Below are positions 21,341 through 33,130 of a stretch of 64,000 nucleotides of DNA, in pieces (the stretch's first letter is position 1; each line of letters opens with the position of its first letter). The DNA lies in contig OV884011.1 of assembly GCA_930367205.1 (NCBI GenBank), forward strand, positions 137,119,437 through 137,183,436, read 5' to 3'. A program made the translations under genes and the position numbers. A model generated the notes under the pieces. The model was given only the letters and a program-made list of their open reading frames with translations, made no database searches and was not told the DNA's origin. The stretch is from Acanthosoma haemorrhoidale. Lineage: Eukaryota > Arthropoda > Insecta > Hemiptera > Acanthosomatidae.

Positions 21341-23777
21341 ATCTTTATTCATAATAATGACTATTAGTGATGACGTAGTTTATTTAAACTTGTTGGTAGA
21401 ACCCTATTTGTCAGAGCGAAGAGTTGAATTTCTTTCGCTTTATTTCTCTAAGTCGTTCTGAACAGGTTCTCTATGCAAGAATTCAAGACACTCAGTGGGG
21501 ATTTTAAATATCGCACTCCCCACTGGTTGGAAAGAAGGTCGATTTGAGTAAGGTCCCATTCTCAAACGGATTATCAAAAGCGATTCAGTGTTACCAAAGC
21601 TGTTTTCGTTCTTTACGGCTGTTAAGTGACTGTTGCTTAGACGTGGCCAAACTTCATTAGATCGTCGCGCCACTGCGTTTTTTAGTTCTGTCAGTGTATT
21701 GATATTGGTATGGAAACGACCATATTCACTTGTATGGTTTCCGAAAATGAAAAATTGTATTGTCTCTTATTATTAAACCAGCAAGCAAACCATATTTATC
21801 ACTCTACTATATATGTATCATAAAGATATTTCAATCGCGGAATACGGACTGATTGTGATGATAGGGCAACATAATCGGTAAAATATGTGGCTCTTTCCAC
21901 TCAAGTACCGACTGGTTTCTGAGGTAATGTCAAAGCAAACTTATTCCTTGATCCACTCTCTATGTGCAGACAGAACTCAAAGTGCACCTCTTCCTCTTAC
22001 CAAAAAGAGATTTCTTTTTCTCCCTTCACTTTTCAGTTGAGGGTGTTGAAGCTGTTTTATTTATGTCTCGTGTAACTGTCCTTTTTTTTTTTTTTTCTGT
22101 GTTAAAGAAGAACTCACTCTACACAATTTACTAACAGACATTTCACATAACTAATCTTTAGGATCACTTTAAAAAAATATTCTTGTAATACTTTTGCATG
22201 TAGCTTGAGTAATATAATTAACTCCTTTAATCCCTTTGAAAAGAAACCCATTAGCTCATAGGCAATTCAACTGGTTACAAAGTAGTTCAATCATATCAAG
22301 AATATTTAGCAAAACGACATAGAAGCCAAGGTCTTACTGTAAAACCTCCCCTGCAAAATATAAAAATAAATTTCACTGCTACACGCGCATACTTCCAAGT
22401 AAAATTTAATTTCCAAATAAATTGAATCGCTGATGTGAAATTCATACTTCCGTCAGCTCGTTCAACCTTGCCAGCTAAAGTTTCGAAGCCGACGTAATTG
22501 ATCAGGACTTGAGGAGAATTATCAAGTTAGCCAAACTGTCGAAATAGTTAGGGCTTGCATGTGTGACTCGATTAATCTGATAGATTTGAAAACTAGGTCG
22601 ATACTGGTTTTAGTTATGATTGAGCAGTCAATTTTCATTTTCCACGAGTAGTAGCACTATAAAACCTCGCACGTAAAATTATATTTTCTTAGCTTAAATA
22701 ATGCAGAACATAAACCTCGTTTGTATCAGTTAAAGCTATCAAACTAGACGCATGAACCTCACATTATTGTTACAAATTAAATTGAAACTGCGGTGGTGCT
22801 GAGTGTTTTTGTAATATAAATGCGATTAATGGTAAATAATCCTTACCTTAAAACAACCAACACCTTATAACATCATCGGTATTTGGATACCTCGAGGGAA
22901 ATATTTATCTCTCAGTTCCATTATAATAACGGGATTCTATGAAGAAGTAGAGATATATTTTTAAAATGTTTAATTGTAGGACATCTACACATAAAATAAA
23001 TTATAAAATTCTCTCTTATCTTTCTTTGACAATCTATATACGTATTGGTCCTAGGAAGTTGATTATATATTTCTTATGAAATGTACGAATGATATAAATG
23101 TTTCATGAATTAAAAATGATCGAATGAAAAGAAATACCTATTGTATTTTATTTGTATTTATATGCTTATAAAGAAAGAAATATATCACCGCTGTTATGTC
23201 AAAATGTCGTATGCAAAAATAAGACAAAAGACATTTTTATTTAATAACTCTAGTGACATGGCGAGTTTTGTTTTTCATCTGTAACTTGAGTTCACGTGAT
23301 CACATTTCACACTTTCAGTGCATATGTAGCTAACAAAGGGGTTTTACTCAAAAAGAATTATTTGCCATTTTAATGGCAATATAATTTTAGTGACGATATA
23401 GGGCTAAACATAATTAATAGTTCTTACCTATTCCACTGGTATGTCACAATCAAGCCCACAGAGAACATTATCCAATAAAAAACAATAGTGAGTGAAGTAT
23501 CTATAGGCTCTGAAATTCAAGTAACGCTACCCATAAAATAATAATAAATAGCCATGCTAATAAAATCTGTTTCGCACTTTTGAATTGAATTTACTGTGAA
23601 TGCATCAAAAATCGTGGATGGGGGGATACTGCATACGTGGATACGCTACACAATTTGTACATTATTGACTGGTATTTAAGTTAACAACACTGTTATTGAC
23701 ATGTTAAAACACCGTGTGACGGAGATTAATTGGGCCCTGTCCAGTGATGTGGTAAGACATCTGTCGGGATATTGTTG
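21341..23777. other. Intergenic, no gene recognised
   Basis: AT-rich DNA with a T15 tract at 22082-22096 that could be the tail of an unrecognised minus-strand retroposon. The open frame 21440-21673 on the minus strand has no recognisable domain. Confidence 0.5.
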
Positions 23778-23843
23778 AACAATTGTCGGAGGTGAACAAT
23801 TGTCGGAAAAGGTGAACAATTGTCGTAGGTCAACAATTGTCGG
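23778..23843. repeat. Array of four AACAATTGTCG(G) motifs
   Basis: Copies start at 23778, 23795, 23815 and 23832, at spacings of 17, 20 and 17 bp. Each holds the dyad ACAATTGT. The remainder of each unit differs, so this is a spaced motif array rather than a simple tandem repeat. It could be a set of DNA-binding sites or a subterminal transposase-binding repeat. Confidence 0.85.
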
Positions 23844-24625
23844 ATTGTTGTAGTTAATGACATGGACCATGTTCCATGTAGGCGTTAATATCTGACTCCA
23901 TTTATTGATAGGAATGTGTCCCGACAAGACACTGTGTTCAGGATGAGGTTCAGAGGTTCATAAAGAATAAGACCAGTTTTCAGAGTTCGTGCGACAGATC
24001 GGCAGCGTAATAAGTACAAGTCGTCAGAGGTCTGCTATAGGCTGTGTGGCAAAGTGCCGTCGTAGAGGTCGGCCTAGCGAGAGTAGATTAGCGGAAGGCT
24101 GAGTCGGCGTATCGCGACGGTGGTAGCGGCTATCGGTATGTCGAAACTAGAAAAGAGTGAAAAGCGGGCCTACCAGGGCCAGGTGGCCCTGGGGTAAGTG
24201 ATAAGTCGTGCGGCTATGAAGACTAAGAGACAGCGTGTCTTTCAGGGCGAAATTTACTGATATAAATATGGTAACCCCCTCCCTCGTGGAAGGCGGACTC
24301 TGTCTGCAGGGGTATGTTTTACGATACACAGGTAGTCACTTCCTTTTAGTTTTATGACCGTTGGGGTAAAAGGGTGAGTTTTATATGGCTGCTAGAAGGG
24401 ACTGTAGGTCTATTCCAATAGGGGTAAGTGTCCTTGCCCTAGGTTATATGGCAGTCAGGTGGCTAATTCTCGTAGGTTTATTGCCGTACCCTTTGAGTTA
24501 CTTGTCTACGACTTCCGACCTCTCTATGATTTATTACCAGAAGTTTACACAGATTTGCATTTCTATTATAATACATTATGAACTAGAGTGTAGGGTAATT
24601 TACATATATAGTTAGCGGTCGCTAC
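23844..24625. other. GC-richer block, probable unidentified transposon segment
   Basis: Base composition is distinctly richer in G and C than the flanks from about 23980 to 24420. The end (GTTAGCGGTCGCTACA at ~24610-24625 and the ~30 bp before it) resembles the end of the 197-bp segment at 39910-40106, which finishes GTCAGCAGTCGCTACA. This suggests a shared LTR-like terminus. No conserved domain is seen in the open frames. Confidence 0.4.
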
Positions 24626-27600
24626 AACATCTTTAAAAACCCCGAAGGAGTAAATATTAAAAGTGTAATACCTTAAATGTTAATTATGATAAAAAATTCT
24701 TAAAACGATCTTACTTATCGATTATTAAAACGATATAATACAAATTTTCTTGTAAAATTATGTCCTAAATGAATAATATATCATTTGTGTATACTACAAA
24801 GCGACTTGTTTATTGCCTCAACTGCAGTGCGCATTGATTGGCTCTACGTTTCTCGGCCCCACATGCTATAACAAAACTATAAATTTGACATAGGTTAATG
24901 ATTAATTTATAAAGTAATAAATACTGGATAATGTCATAGTACAGAACTTTAATGCTGAATACTACCATATATAATATCCTTGATTGTGAATTAGTATAGG
25001 TTTCTGCTTAGCAATAACTACAAGTAGGCTAAACACTTACACCCACTGTTGCGAAAATGTGAGTGCGGAGCTCCACGCGTAGGAATCTCATTACAAATAT
25101 TTGAGCCGTACTCATATTAATTCATAGAAACTTTTGAGTTAAGTAACGGGCGATTTAAATAAACTTGGGGATGGGGTGAGCTGAAGAGTCAATAACTATT
25201 TGTCTACACCAAAATAAACTCAATATTACTGCTATGGGAAAATCACCCCCTATAATACTAGAGGAAAATTTTCCTTCCTAATGGAGGCATTAGGCATTGA
25301 GTTCATGCCATCGATGATATTCGGTAACTACATTTCACGAAGAGCGTGTATCTGAGAATGTCAGTAATCGTGCTGACGTATCCCCAGGCATAAGTCATTT
25401 TCCACAGCGATAGTTGTTTTGATTATGGAGAAATAATCGGAGCATGCGTGGCCCGAATTATCATCAAGGTTGTTCAACTAAACGAACCTGTAAAATATAC
25501 TAAAACCCAATATTATAATATATTAGAACTAGTGAATCACTCTACAATACGATTAATTGTATCCCCAGAAAAATATTAAAATAAAAAACTGATGGTGAAT
25601 AATACCCTGTAATTAGAGGAGCTCTTCGCTTACATATTCATAATTTTTAATTGATTTGTTAATTTTATAATACCTAGCTTCCCTAATACATACTGCAATT
25701 CGTTCAAACCTTAAATTCTTAGATCAGTATGAAAATTTATAATCGATGGTAACGCCCTTTTGCAAAAAAACTCTTAAGCACAGTCACTCTGAACCCACCA
25801 GTACATTATGGCTTTGTCTAATCCAGCAGTATTTAGGCTTAAGCGATCTACTTCTATTTCCATAGATATCACCCTTTGGAATTAAATGGCATCCCTTGTG
25901 GGGATTTAGTTATGCTATAAAAAAACAATGACAGTACGTGTATGGTATGTACGTAATGGTACGCATTTAATGACGTCCCTTGTGACTATTGTGCTATTGT
26001 GTTGGCGATATACGGACAACTTTCAGCAAGCAATTGAGTATAGAATAATCGTTATATAAGACTTGATTGTCCAACAATCAGGCACCCATTACATAATTCT
26101 CAATTACACGAGATATTAAATATTAACTGAGACAAAATATACACTGGTTTATATATATATATATATATATATAAGTTAAATCCAGAGGCCTGACTATGTT
26201 GAATACTAATACGATCATGGAATGTAAACAACCATGATCCTATGTATGTCTGGTTATCTTCCACAATAAAGCAGTCTTTTACTGGAGTCAGAGTGTGCCG
26301 GTGCTTTTTCCTCTTTCATTATTATCTTTTTATCAATCAACCACCGGCGATTAACTTATATATATATAATTAAATATTCTTCAACTCGGAATCCCTTTTT
26401 TAAAAGCACTTTAATTGAAAGATTACAAAAAGGTTACAAATAGGACTGTTTTACATATGAAAGAGTCTAAGTACTAGTAACTAGGTACGAACATCGTTAA
26501 CAGCCTCGAGAGCCTTAGGCTTAGCTATACATAGTGTGAGGAGTGTTGACATGCGTTAATACTGTCAGGATTATCTGCAGTCCCTTAATTATATACACAG
26601 GATGTGACGTAAATTTCCAAAACTTAAGGAAGTGATAGTAGCCAATTCCGAACAGGAAATAAATAAATATAAAGTTGTCATGTGTAGTGTTGAATAGAGA
26701 GCTATAACTAAAAAAACAATTCAGTTAGGTAATTTTCAACTTCAACATCGTAAATAAGATAAAATTTTGTTTAAAAACAAGTAGAATTTTTCTTTGTTAA
26801 AATCATATGAAGGTGACTTTTAAGAGGCTAAATTACATAAAGTTCTGTTTTTCGTAAAATCAAAGATTATTCACGATTTTTTTCGTCAGCCTCCTAATGG
26901 ATCTTTTATTCCCAACATTTGGAAAAACCTCCTTGTTTAATGAGGTTTAAGTCCATGTTAATTAAGTTGAGGTCCGTTACAGAATAAGTTGAGATTCGCC
27001 TCCAATTCGGTAAAAGAATTGTGTGATGTGAAATTATGTCTCCTCAGAGTACCACTGTTTTCAGCAAAAATAATTACAATGCTTTTATTTCGTTTTTTTC
27101 TGTAACCAGAGATGTATTGTAATAAATTAATTATTAAAATAAACTTTTTATTTATAAAAAAATATGTAAAATAATATAATTAATGTGGGTATAATAAATG
27201 ACATCCTCCTTTAAAAAATAATAAAATTTAATATTACTGGTAATGATAATATAAAATGTATCTTAATGAAAATTTTCAATGTGCCTTCCACACTGTGCAC
27301 GGCACTCCCTCGTCCTTTCCAAAACGCCATCGGCTGCTGAAAAAACCTCTGCTTCGTTAATCCTTATCTCGTTGCATTTTTAATTTATAATTGTTCTTTG
27401 AATGAAAACTGCTTTTTCATAAAATGGTTATTTAAAAAGTATCACCCAAAGAAAAGTAAAGTTTGCTTTTTTGTTCCAATATTTTGCCTATAAGATATTT
27501 TCAAGGAGTTACTGAGTCAATGGATATATTATTATTTGTCACATTAACATAAAAGTAACGGATATATTCAGCTAATTTTCTGCATTATTGCTTTCCGTAA

Positions 27601-29089
27601 TACTAAATCTAAACCCTTTAAGGTACAGTAGTTAATATACAATTGTTCCTTATTTTTTGATTTGTCAATTCGTATTTAACAGTTCTAATTGTCTAATATG
27701 TGGAATATGTTTGTGGCGGGATATTTTTAGTGAAAAATTTTATGATTATGATTCCGCCACAAAATCACCCACCAGAAAATGAAATTTTATAGTCATAAAA
27801 TTTTCTAGTAATGGATTGATTGGAGTTCTTTAGTACGGCTTTAATATGAAAAAAATGAGGAGGGAAAATTGTTGAGGAAGCGCTTGAAACGGGATCATCT
27901 ATCATTGGCTCAAACAAATAAGCTAAGCAGCTTACGGCGAAACAGTTTTCCAATCGCGGATAAAGGGAACCACGACCAGCAAAGGCATAAAAGGCGAGGT
28001 TTTACTGTATGTCTTAAAATAAATTGATTTTTTTTTTAATTAATTTTACCATCCTTGGGTGTGTTTATATTTTCTTTGTTTAAAGAGTGAGGGAATATGG
28101 AAAGTACCCCCCACGGACCGGATATTAAAATGCTAATTTAGGATAAAAAGTAAATTTGGACTGGAATCCTTTAAATTAAATAATTTCTCACTATTCTCTC
28201 TCCTGGCAATATATTTTTTTAGAACAGTATGTTTAAATATTAAAGTAATTTTTCAATGGTGTTTAAATATTCTCGATTGCTTCCAAAATTGAAATGAAAC
28301 TAGTAACGCACAAAATTATAAAGTAATCAAGAATTTTTTTTTTTAACTTAAAAAATATTAACTATTGTATATAAATACTGAATTTCTTCATTTAGTTTTA
28401 ATTGTCTTACTGGATTCAATATATTATATTATGGTAGTAATTGGATATTTTTATGATTTTTGTCCAAAATCGGTAATATCTACATTATATTTCAACACGA
28501 CTGCACAGGCAAGTGTTTCTTTTTAATCCACTCGGGCCTTGAACGGCGCGTTGTGTACACCCCTCCATCAAGACTCTTAAGCTATGCAAAAATGCCTACC
28601 GCAGTGTCTTCCAGGATGAAATACTCTCCTTCGTCTACCTTGACACCGTTCCAGGTATTGTAAGATTTAATCTGCAAAAGTCACTAATTAATAGGATTGA
28701 CAAGATAACAGGATAATGGAACCAACTTTGAATAAAACTCCATATACCTTCGTTCATCTAATTTATTAGGGAGAAAGAGAATCGTTTCATTTCATCGACA
28801 AGCGGTATTGCTCAATTAGATTGGGTGGCTATGAACCAGAAAACTAATAATCCACAGGGGATACTTAGAAGTATTATTGACAATATATAATCAACTGTTA
28901 TATATTAGTTAAGATCCGGACGGCACCAATATACAGCCTTAATCGCCAACTATCGCGATGTAAACTTCCCGATTGTATATTTAGAAATTGTATATGTCAA
29001 CTGAGAATAAAAGTCTTGTGGCAACTTTCCTGCGTACATATTTCAACTACCTTTTTTTCTTTTTTTTTGAGTTTTGAGTTCATAATCTT
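24626..29089. other. Intergenic, no gene recognised
   Basis: AT-rich DNA with a TA microsatellite at 26150-26173. A faint transposase end may lie at 27263-27372. The region just before 29090 has AATAAA at ~29004 and may include an eroded LTR of the gypsy element, but no matching 3' copy was found. Confidence 0.5.
27263..27372 (-). pseudogene. Possible Tc1/mariner-superfamily transposase C-terminus
   Basis: On the minus strand a short frame reads NEAEVFSAADGVLERTREC, then RAQCGRHIENFH and a TAA stop. This resembles the C-terminus of insect DDE transposases, which often end in a cysteine followed by 'GGHIEHL'. Only about 34 codons can be followed and no DDE residues are present. Chance similarity cannot be excluded. 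Confidence 0.35.
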
Positions 29090-29239
29090 TAAGTGGTACC
29101 GAAACCCGGTACTGTGGAGAGAGTGAGTGAGAGGGTCCGAACATTAAAAAAAATGTTTTTCTTGTTTTTCTATTTTTGTTCGCAAAAGGAGGGGGATGGC
29201 TGAAATAGGAATACTGACCAGCCAGTCTTAAATCTCGCA

Positions 29240-30120
29240 GAGGGATTTGACATCAGACTAGTGGGAACTATGCCTGAGGCTCATGCCACTGCATTCGCAC
29301 TGATGAGAGCTAGGGAACACCCAGGACTTGAGGGAAGGAGTTGCGGAGTTGAAGAGGTTCACCGGAGAACTAGGTGAACTGAACCACTTCGTAAAAAGGG
29401 GGAGACCGCCTCATAGCATTGATCGGAGCGAAGGCGGAGGAAAATCTGATGGACTCCAGAGACGCAGAATCATTGAAGGTGGCCCTGACATGCCGAGTTA
29501 AGAGGAGTATCCTCAACCAGGTTCAAGCAGATGAAGAGACCCCGTGGGAAGTGGTGAAAATGCAGTTGAAAAACGCTTATGGAGGAGGAAGATGGACACC
29601 CGAGGAGGAAATTTTCCAAATGTTCAGGGAAATCCAAGTCCTTCAGATCGAAAAATGGCCAATACGTGGCGGCTTGGTGGCGCGATTCCACAAAGTGGCA
29701 GAAATGATGAGGGAATCAATGAGCATGGAAGAAGTGGAAGGGAGAATGTGATTTCTATCTACGATCCTGAAGGTGCAATTGGCCAAAGAGACTGAAAGAA
29801 AAGAAGGATTCCCCAAGGAGCGCTCGTTCCCGGAGTGCGCGCAAACCATGATAGATGCCAATGCTAAGGAGGAGGAAATGAGGGTACGAGATATTGACAA
29901 CGATTGGAGCCGAGTCACGTATAAAATAATCCGAAACAGTGAGGAGACCCGAAATGTCTTCTGGTGGTAAAGTCTCCCCATACGAAGTGATTTGAGAGCA
30001 AGACATTGCCCGTATATTTTCCGAAGGAGGGAATACCAACAACCGGAAACCATGGAAATAAAAGCTCAAGGGGTAAGGGAAAGGAGAATTAGGACGCCCA
30101 GAGAGAGTGGATAATCAGGA
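29240..30120 (+). pseudogene. Ty3/gypsy gag remnant
   Basis: The open frame 29419-29751 reads ENLMDSRDAESLKVALTCRV, then QADEETPWEVVKMQLKNAYG and EEIFQMFREIQVL. This is the capsid-like region of a gypsy gag. A continuation lies in another frame at 29773-29970 (ETERKEGFPKERSF...). No zinc knuckle is evident. Frame changes at ~29410 and ~29750 break it. Confidence 0.65.
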
Positions 30121-30244
30121 GACGAATCCAGAAGGCAGGAAGGGCAGAAGGATGAGCCACGCTGATGGGAGCAACATACTGGTATGAGGAAAGTGTCAAC
30201 AGAAAGGCGACCGCATCCTAAGGTGTAACGCAATTGAGGAGAGT

Positions 30245-30645
30245 ATGTATGAGTTGCCGATCATCAAATTCAGGAAGAAAGTGAGTTGTCTAGTGGACAC
30301 GGGAAGTATGAGCACCATAGTATCTCGTAGTGCACTGGAGAGGTTGAGCGGAGGAGAGAGAGCACACCAGATTACGGTATGTGAGTGTAGATTGCTTACT
30401 CTAAAGGGGCCCCTGCGAGGTAATGGGGGAAGGTCGTTAGATTACGAAGATGGATGAACGTAGGAGGTGAGGTAACGGTGCATGTAGTAAAGACCATGAC
30501 GAGTGAGTACCAAATCATCGCAGGATGTGATTTGTTGGGAAAGACGGGAGCGCGGATTAAGAATGACGGGAGGAATTGTAGAATTAGACTGGGGAAGTTA
30601 GTTTATCGGAGTCAGGGAGCTGTACGGGGCAAACAGGAGCGGTGA
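30245..30645 (+). pseudogene. Ty3/gypsy aspartic protease remnant
   Basis: The frame contains VSCLVDTGSMSTIVSRSALE, with the catalytic D-T-G triad of retropepsins preceded by a hydrophobic strand. It is followed in the next frame (30454-30645) by EYQIIAGCDLLGKTGARI, which matches the usual 'I-L-G-x-D' second motif region. A frameshift near 30440-30460 separates the parts. Confidence 0.75.
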
Positions 30646-31200
30646 ACAGGGTGGAAGGCTGGAGGGAGAAACTGTGGGAGGAGTTCCGGGATATCTTTTT
30701 CGTAGAAGGAGACACGCTGGGGGCAACCGGGAGAACGGTGGACGAAATTCCGCTGAAGACCGAGTGCATAACATACGTAAAGGAGAGGAGATATCCACAG
30801 CATATCCGAAAGGAAATAGATAAGACAGGGGATAGTCAGTGGTAGTACCTTGCCGTACAACAGTCCCTTGTTGGCAGTAAAGAAGAAGAGTAGATCAGGG
30901 GAGAAGGAGGAGCGGTTCAGAGTTGTGATAGACTATAGACAGCTGAACGAGAATACAGTCGATGAAAAGTATCCCATCCCAAGGTTTGAGGATATCATTG
31001 ATAGGTTAAATGGGTTAAAGTGCTCAGAACAGGCAGAAGACGGCATTTTCGTTCGAGAGAGGGGCACTACGAGTTCACTTGGATGCCGTTCGGTTTGAAG
31101 ATTACGTTTCAGCGGTTGATGGACGAGCTCCCGAGAAGGATGGATGCCGATTTGTGCCAAATTGATACTGAAGACTTGTTAATCTTCAGCCGAACCAACA
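30646..31200 (+). pseudogene. Ty3/gypsy reverse transcriptase remnant, catalytic motif lost
   Basis: Recognisable blocks are YNSPLLAVKKK, then RFRVVIDYRQLNENT and YPIPRFEDIIDRLNGLK, then GHYEFTWMPFGLK and FQRLMDELPRRMDADLCQI. The segment expected between RLNGLK and GHYEFT, which carries the first catalytic aspartate (LDL-x-S-G-Y), is largely deleted. The Y-x-D-D motif reads DTED here. The enzyme cannot be active. Stops occur near 30845 and frame changes near 31020. Confidence 0.85.
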
Positions 31201-31269
31201 TCCAAGCATGGAACAAAGCATCCGTCACTGCATGTATCGTCTGCAGGAGGCACCTATTGTGGCACTCCC

Positions 31270-31690
31270 GAACTTCGAAGCGGAGTTTACTGTCACCACA
31301 GACAATAGTGAATATCCGTGGGAGTTGGTGGCGAGAGGCTGGTGCCATACACAAGCAGACGCCTAACGGATACGGAGGTGAGGTACAGCGTGCTTGAGAG
31401 AGAATTGCTCGGTATCGTGTGGGCTATAGGGCGTTTCCGTCCGTACGTGTTCGGAAGAAAATTGAAAGTGCTTACGGACCACAGACAATTGCAATGGGTC
31501 ATCAAAATGAAGGAGTCGTCCGCGAGGGTGACTAGGTGAAAGGAGTTCTTAGCACACTACAATATTGACATTGTGTATAAGCCCGGGAGAGAGAACGTAG
31601 TGACAGATTGGCAGTCGCGAGCCATTATGGTAAACATCGTGGAAGAGGGAGAACCATCGGGCGCTCTACGTCAGTTCATAGAAGAATGAA
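31270..31690 (+). pseudogene. Ty3/gypsy RNase H and linker remnant
   Basis: EAPIVALPNFEAEFTVTTDN, in one frame near 31240-31310, is the start of the RNase H domain. VRYSVLERELLGIVWAIGRF and VLTDHRQLQWVIKMKE follow in a second frame (to 31539). After a TGA comes EFLAHYNIDIVYKPGRENVV. These are the standard Ty3/gypsy blocks. One frameshift near 31315 and at least one stop interrupt them. Confidence 0.85.
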
Positions 31691-31799
31691 TGCCGGGAGA
31701 AGCCAAAGAGGATGGGGAACAGGAAGATAGAACCGGAAGAGAAAACTCGACATCAGAGGAGTCTGTTCGGGAATGACCCAGGGAAACGGAGACAATTGG

Positions 31800-32985
31800 C
31801 ATGAATGGAGAAATGGAGACAGTTGCCACGTATGAAAAATATGGGAAGAGTAGTATTACTACAATCTGGTCACCACCGGGAGTCCGAGAGGATCAGAATT
31901 ATAGAGCGCTAAAGGACACAACGAAGCCAGGAAAGACATACCATTTGTTCGTTAGTAATGCAACAATCTGGGACCGAATTGAAAACCTCTGGCAAAAGGA
32001 ACAGTTGGGGCTGGGTCGTCGGTGTATGGTGGCAGTCCAAACTTCGTGGGACGTCGAGCGACAGTGGGAAGTGACGTTACGGTACCATTAAAGGAAGACG
32101 AACTACCGCGGTATACAGGAAACACTGCAGGCATTACGGCGGAGGTATTTTTGGTGGGGGAAGCGCAAGTCAATACAGGACCTCATAGGTTCTTGCGATA
32201 TATCCCTACGGACGAAATATGATCGTCGTCCCCCCCAGGCCGCAAAGAAGAGTCACCGACGGCGGAAGCACCCTAGGAAGATCTACACGTGGATACCTTC
32301 ACGTGGCGCGGCGTTAAGTGGGTCAAAGCCATCGACACGTTCAGCAAGGTAGCCGCGGCTCACGAAGTACAGGACAAGTCGTCGGACACGATACTATGCG
32401 CGTTGAATCTCTGGTTCCAATTTCACGGCATGCCGAAACGGAACTCCGGGGTTGTAGAAATTCGACAACGAAAAGGTGCGTGGGGAGATAGCAAAGAAAG
32501 ACGTCGCGTGGCCCGTAAATACCCCCGGTCATCCCAAGAGTATAGAAGCCATTGAGCCCTTCCACAGCACCATCAGTGACCATCTCAGAGTGTATCAAGT
32601 GGATAAGGGTCTGCAAGCGAAGGATGCAATGCCGATGGCAGTGGTGGCTTATAAAAACTCAACCCATGCGACAACAGGCTTTGCGCCGTTTGAGGTACCC
32701 TTCGGCTTACGCGCGCGAACTTGCAACTGGTCGGAGACAGTGGCAGACGAAGGGATGGTGGATCGGGTTGTTAATATGCACGTGCATCTGGGGAAAACGT
32801 GGAAGACGGTACGTGACCGGATTATGCAGGAAAACGCCAGGCGGGACACGAAAGGTTTAATAAAGGTGCGGGATATAATTGGGGCTATTTCCTTCGGAAC
32901 GGTTGTTTACCGCAGGATAGGATCCAACCGATCCAAGGAACCAATTCGGTGCGATGACGGTGACGGTCATTCGCGAAAATAATGT
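31800..32985 (+). pseudogene. Ty3/gypsy integrase remnant
   Basis: The catalytic core begins DTFTWRGVKWVKAIDTFSKV (32289 on), with the first and second aspartates typical of the D,D-35-E fold. After a frame change near 32450 comes NTPGHPKSIEAIEPFHSTIS, with the conserved glutamate helix. AYKNSTHATTGFAPFEVPFG follows, the usual post-core block, up to the stop at 32982. The upstream zinc-binding domain (31800-32220) is unrecognisable or broken. Confidence 0.8.
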
Positions 32986-33130
32986 GGTAACCATCGAAAG
33001 TCTGACCTCGCTCATTAAAAGGTAGACAATTAAGACTCCCACGACAAGGAGGGGAGGAGGTCTAAGGCGAAGACACTGGTGTGCTCTCGTTCTTCCCCAG
33101 AGCGCTCGATATGGGACTAGTAACAGTAAG

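Larger units (their letters stand above)
29090..33130 (+). mobile_element. Ty3/gypsy LTR retrotransposon, decayed
   Basis: About 4 kb holding gag, protease, reverse transcriptase, RNase H and integrase remnants in the Ty3/gypsy order, all on the plus strand. It begins near a possible primer-binding site, TGGTACCGAAACCCGG at ~29093, and ends in a T-rich tract near 33150. Multiple frameshifts, stops and small deletions interrupt every domain. A pair of matching LTRs was not found. It is markedly richer in G, C and purine than its flanks. Confidence 0.88.

Noticed and set aside
23778..23843. Spaced repeats considered as a CRISPR-like array
   Set aside because: The repeat is only 11-12 bp with 5-8 bp spacers, and the genome is eukaryotic.
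28460..28663. Possible exon with a GC-richer, frame-shifting peptide
   Set aside because: No family recognised and no consistent splice sites.
28900..29090. Possible 5' LTR of the Ty3/gypsy element with AATAAA at ~29004
   Set aside because: No matching copy downstream of the integrase (33000-33600) could be found, so the LTR is not supported.
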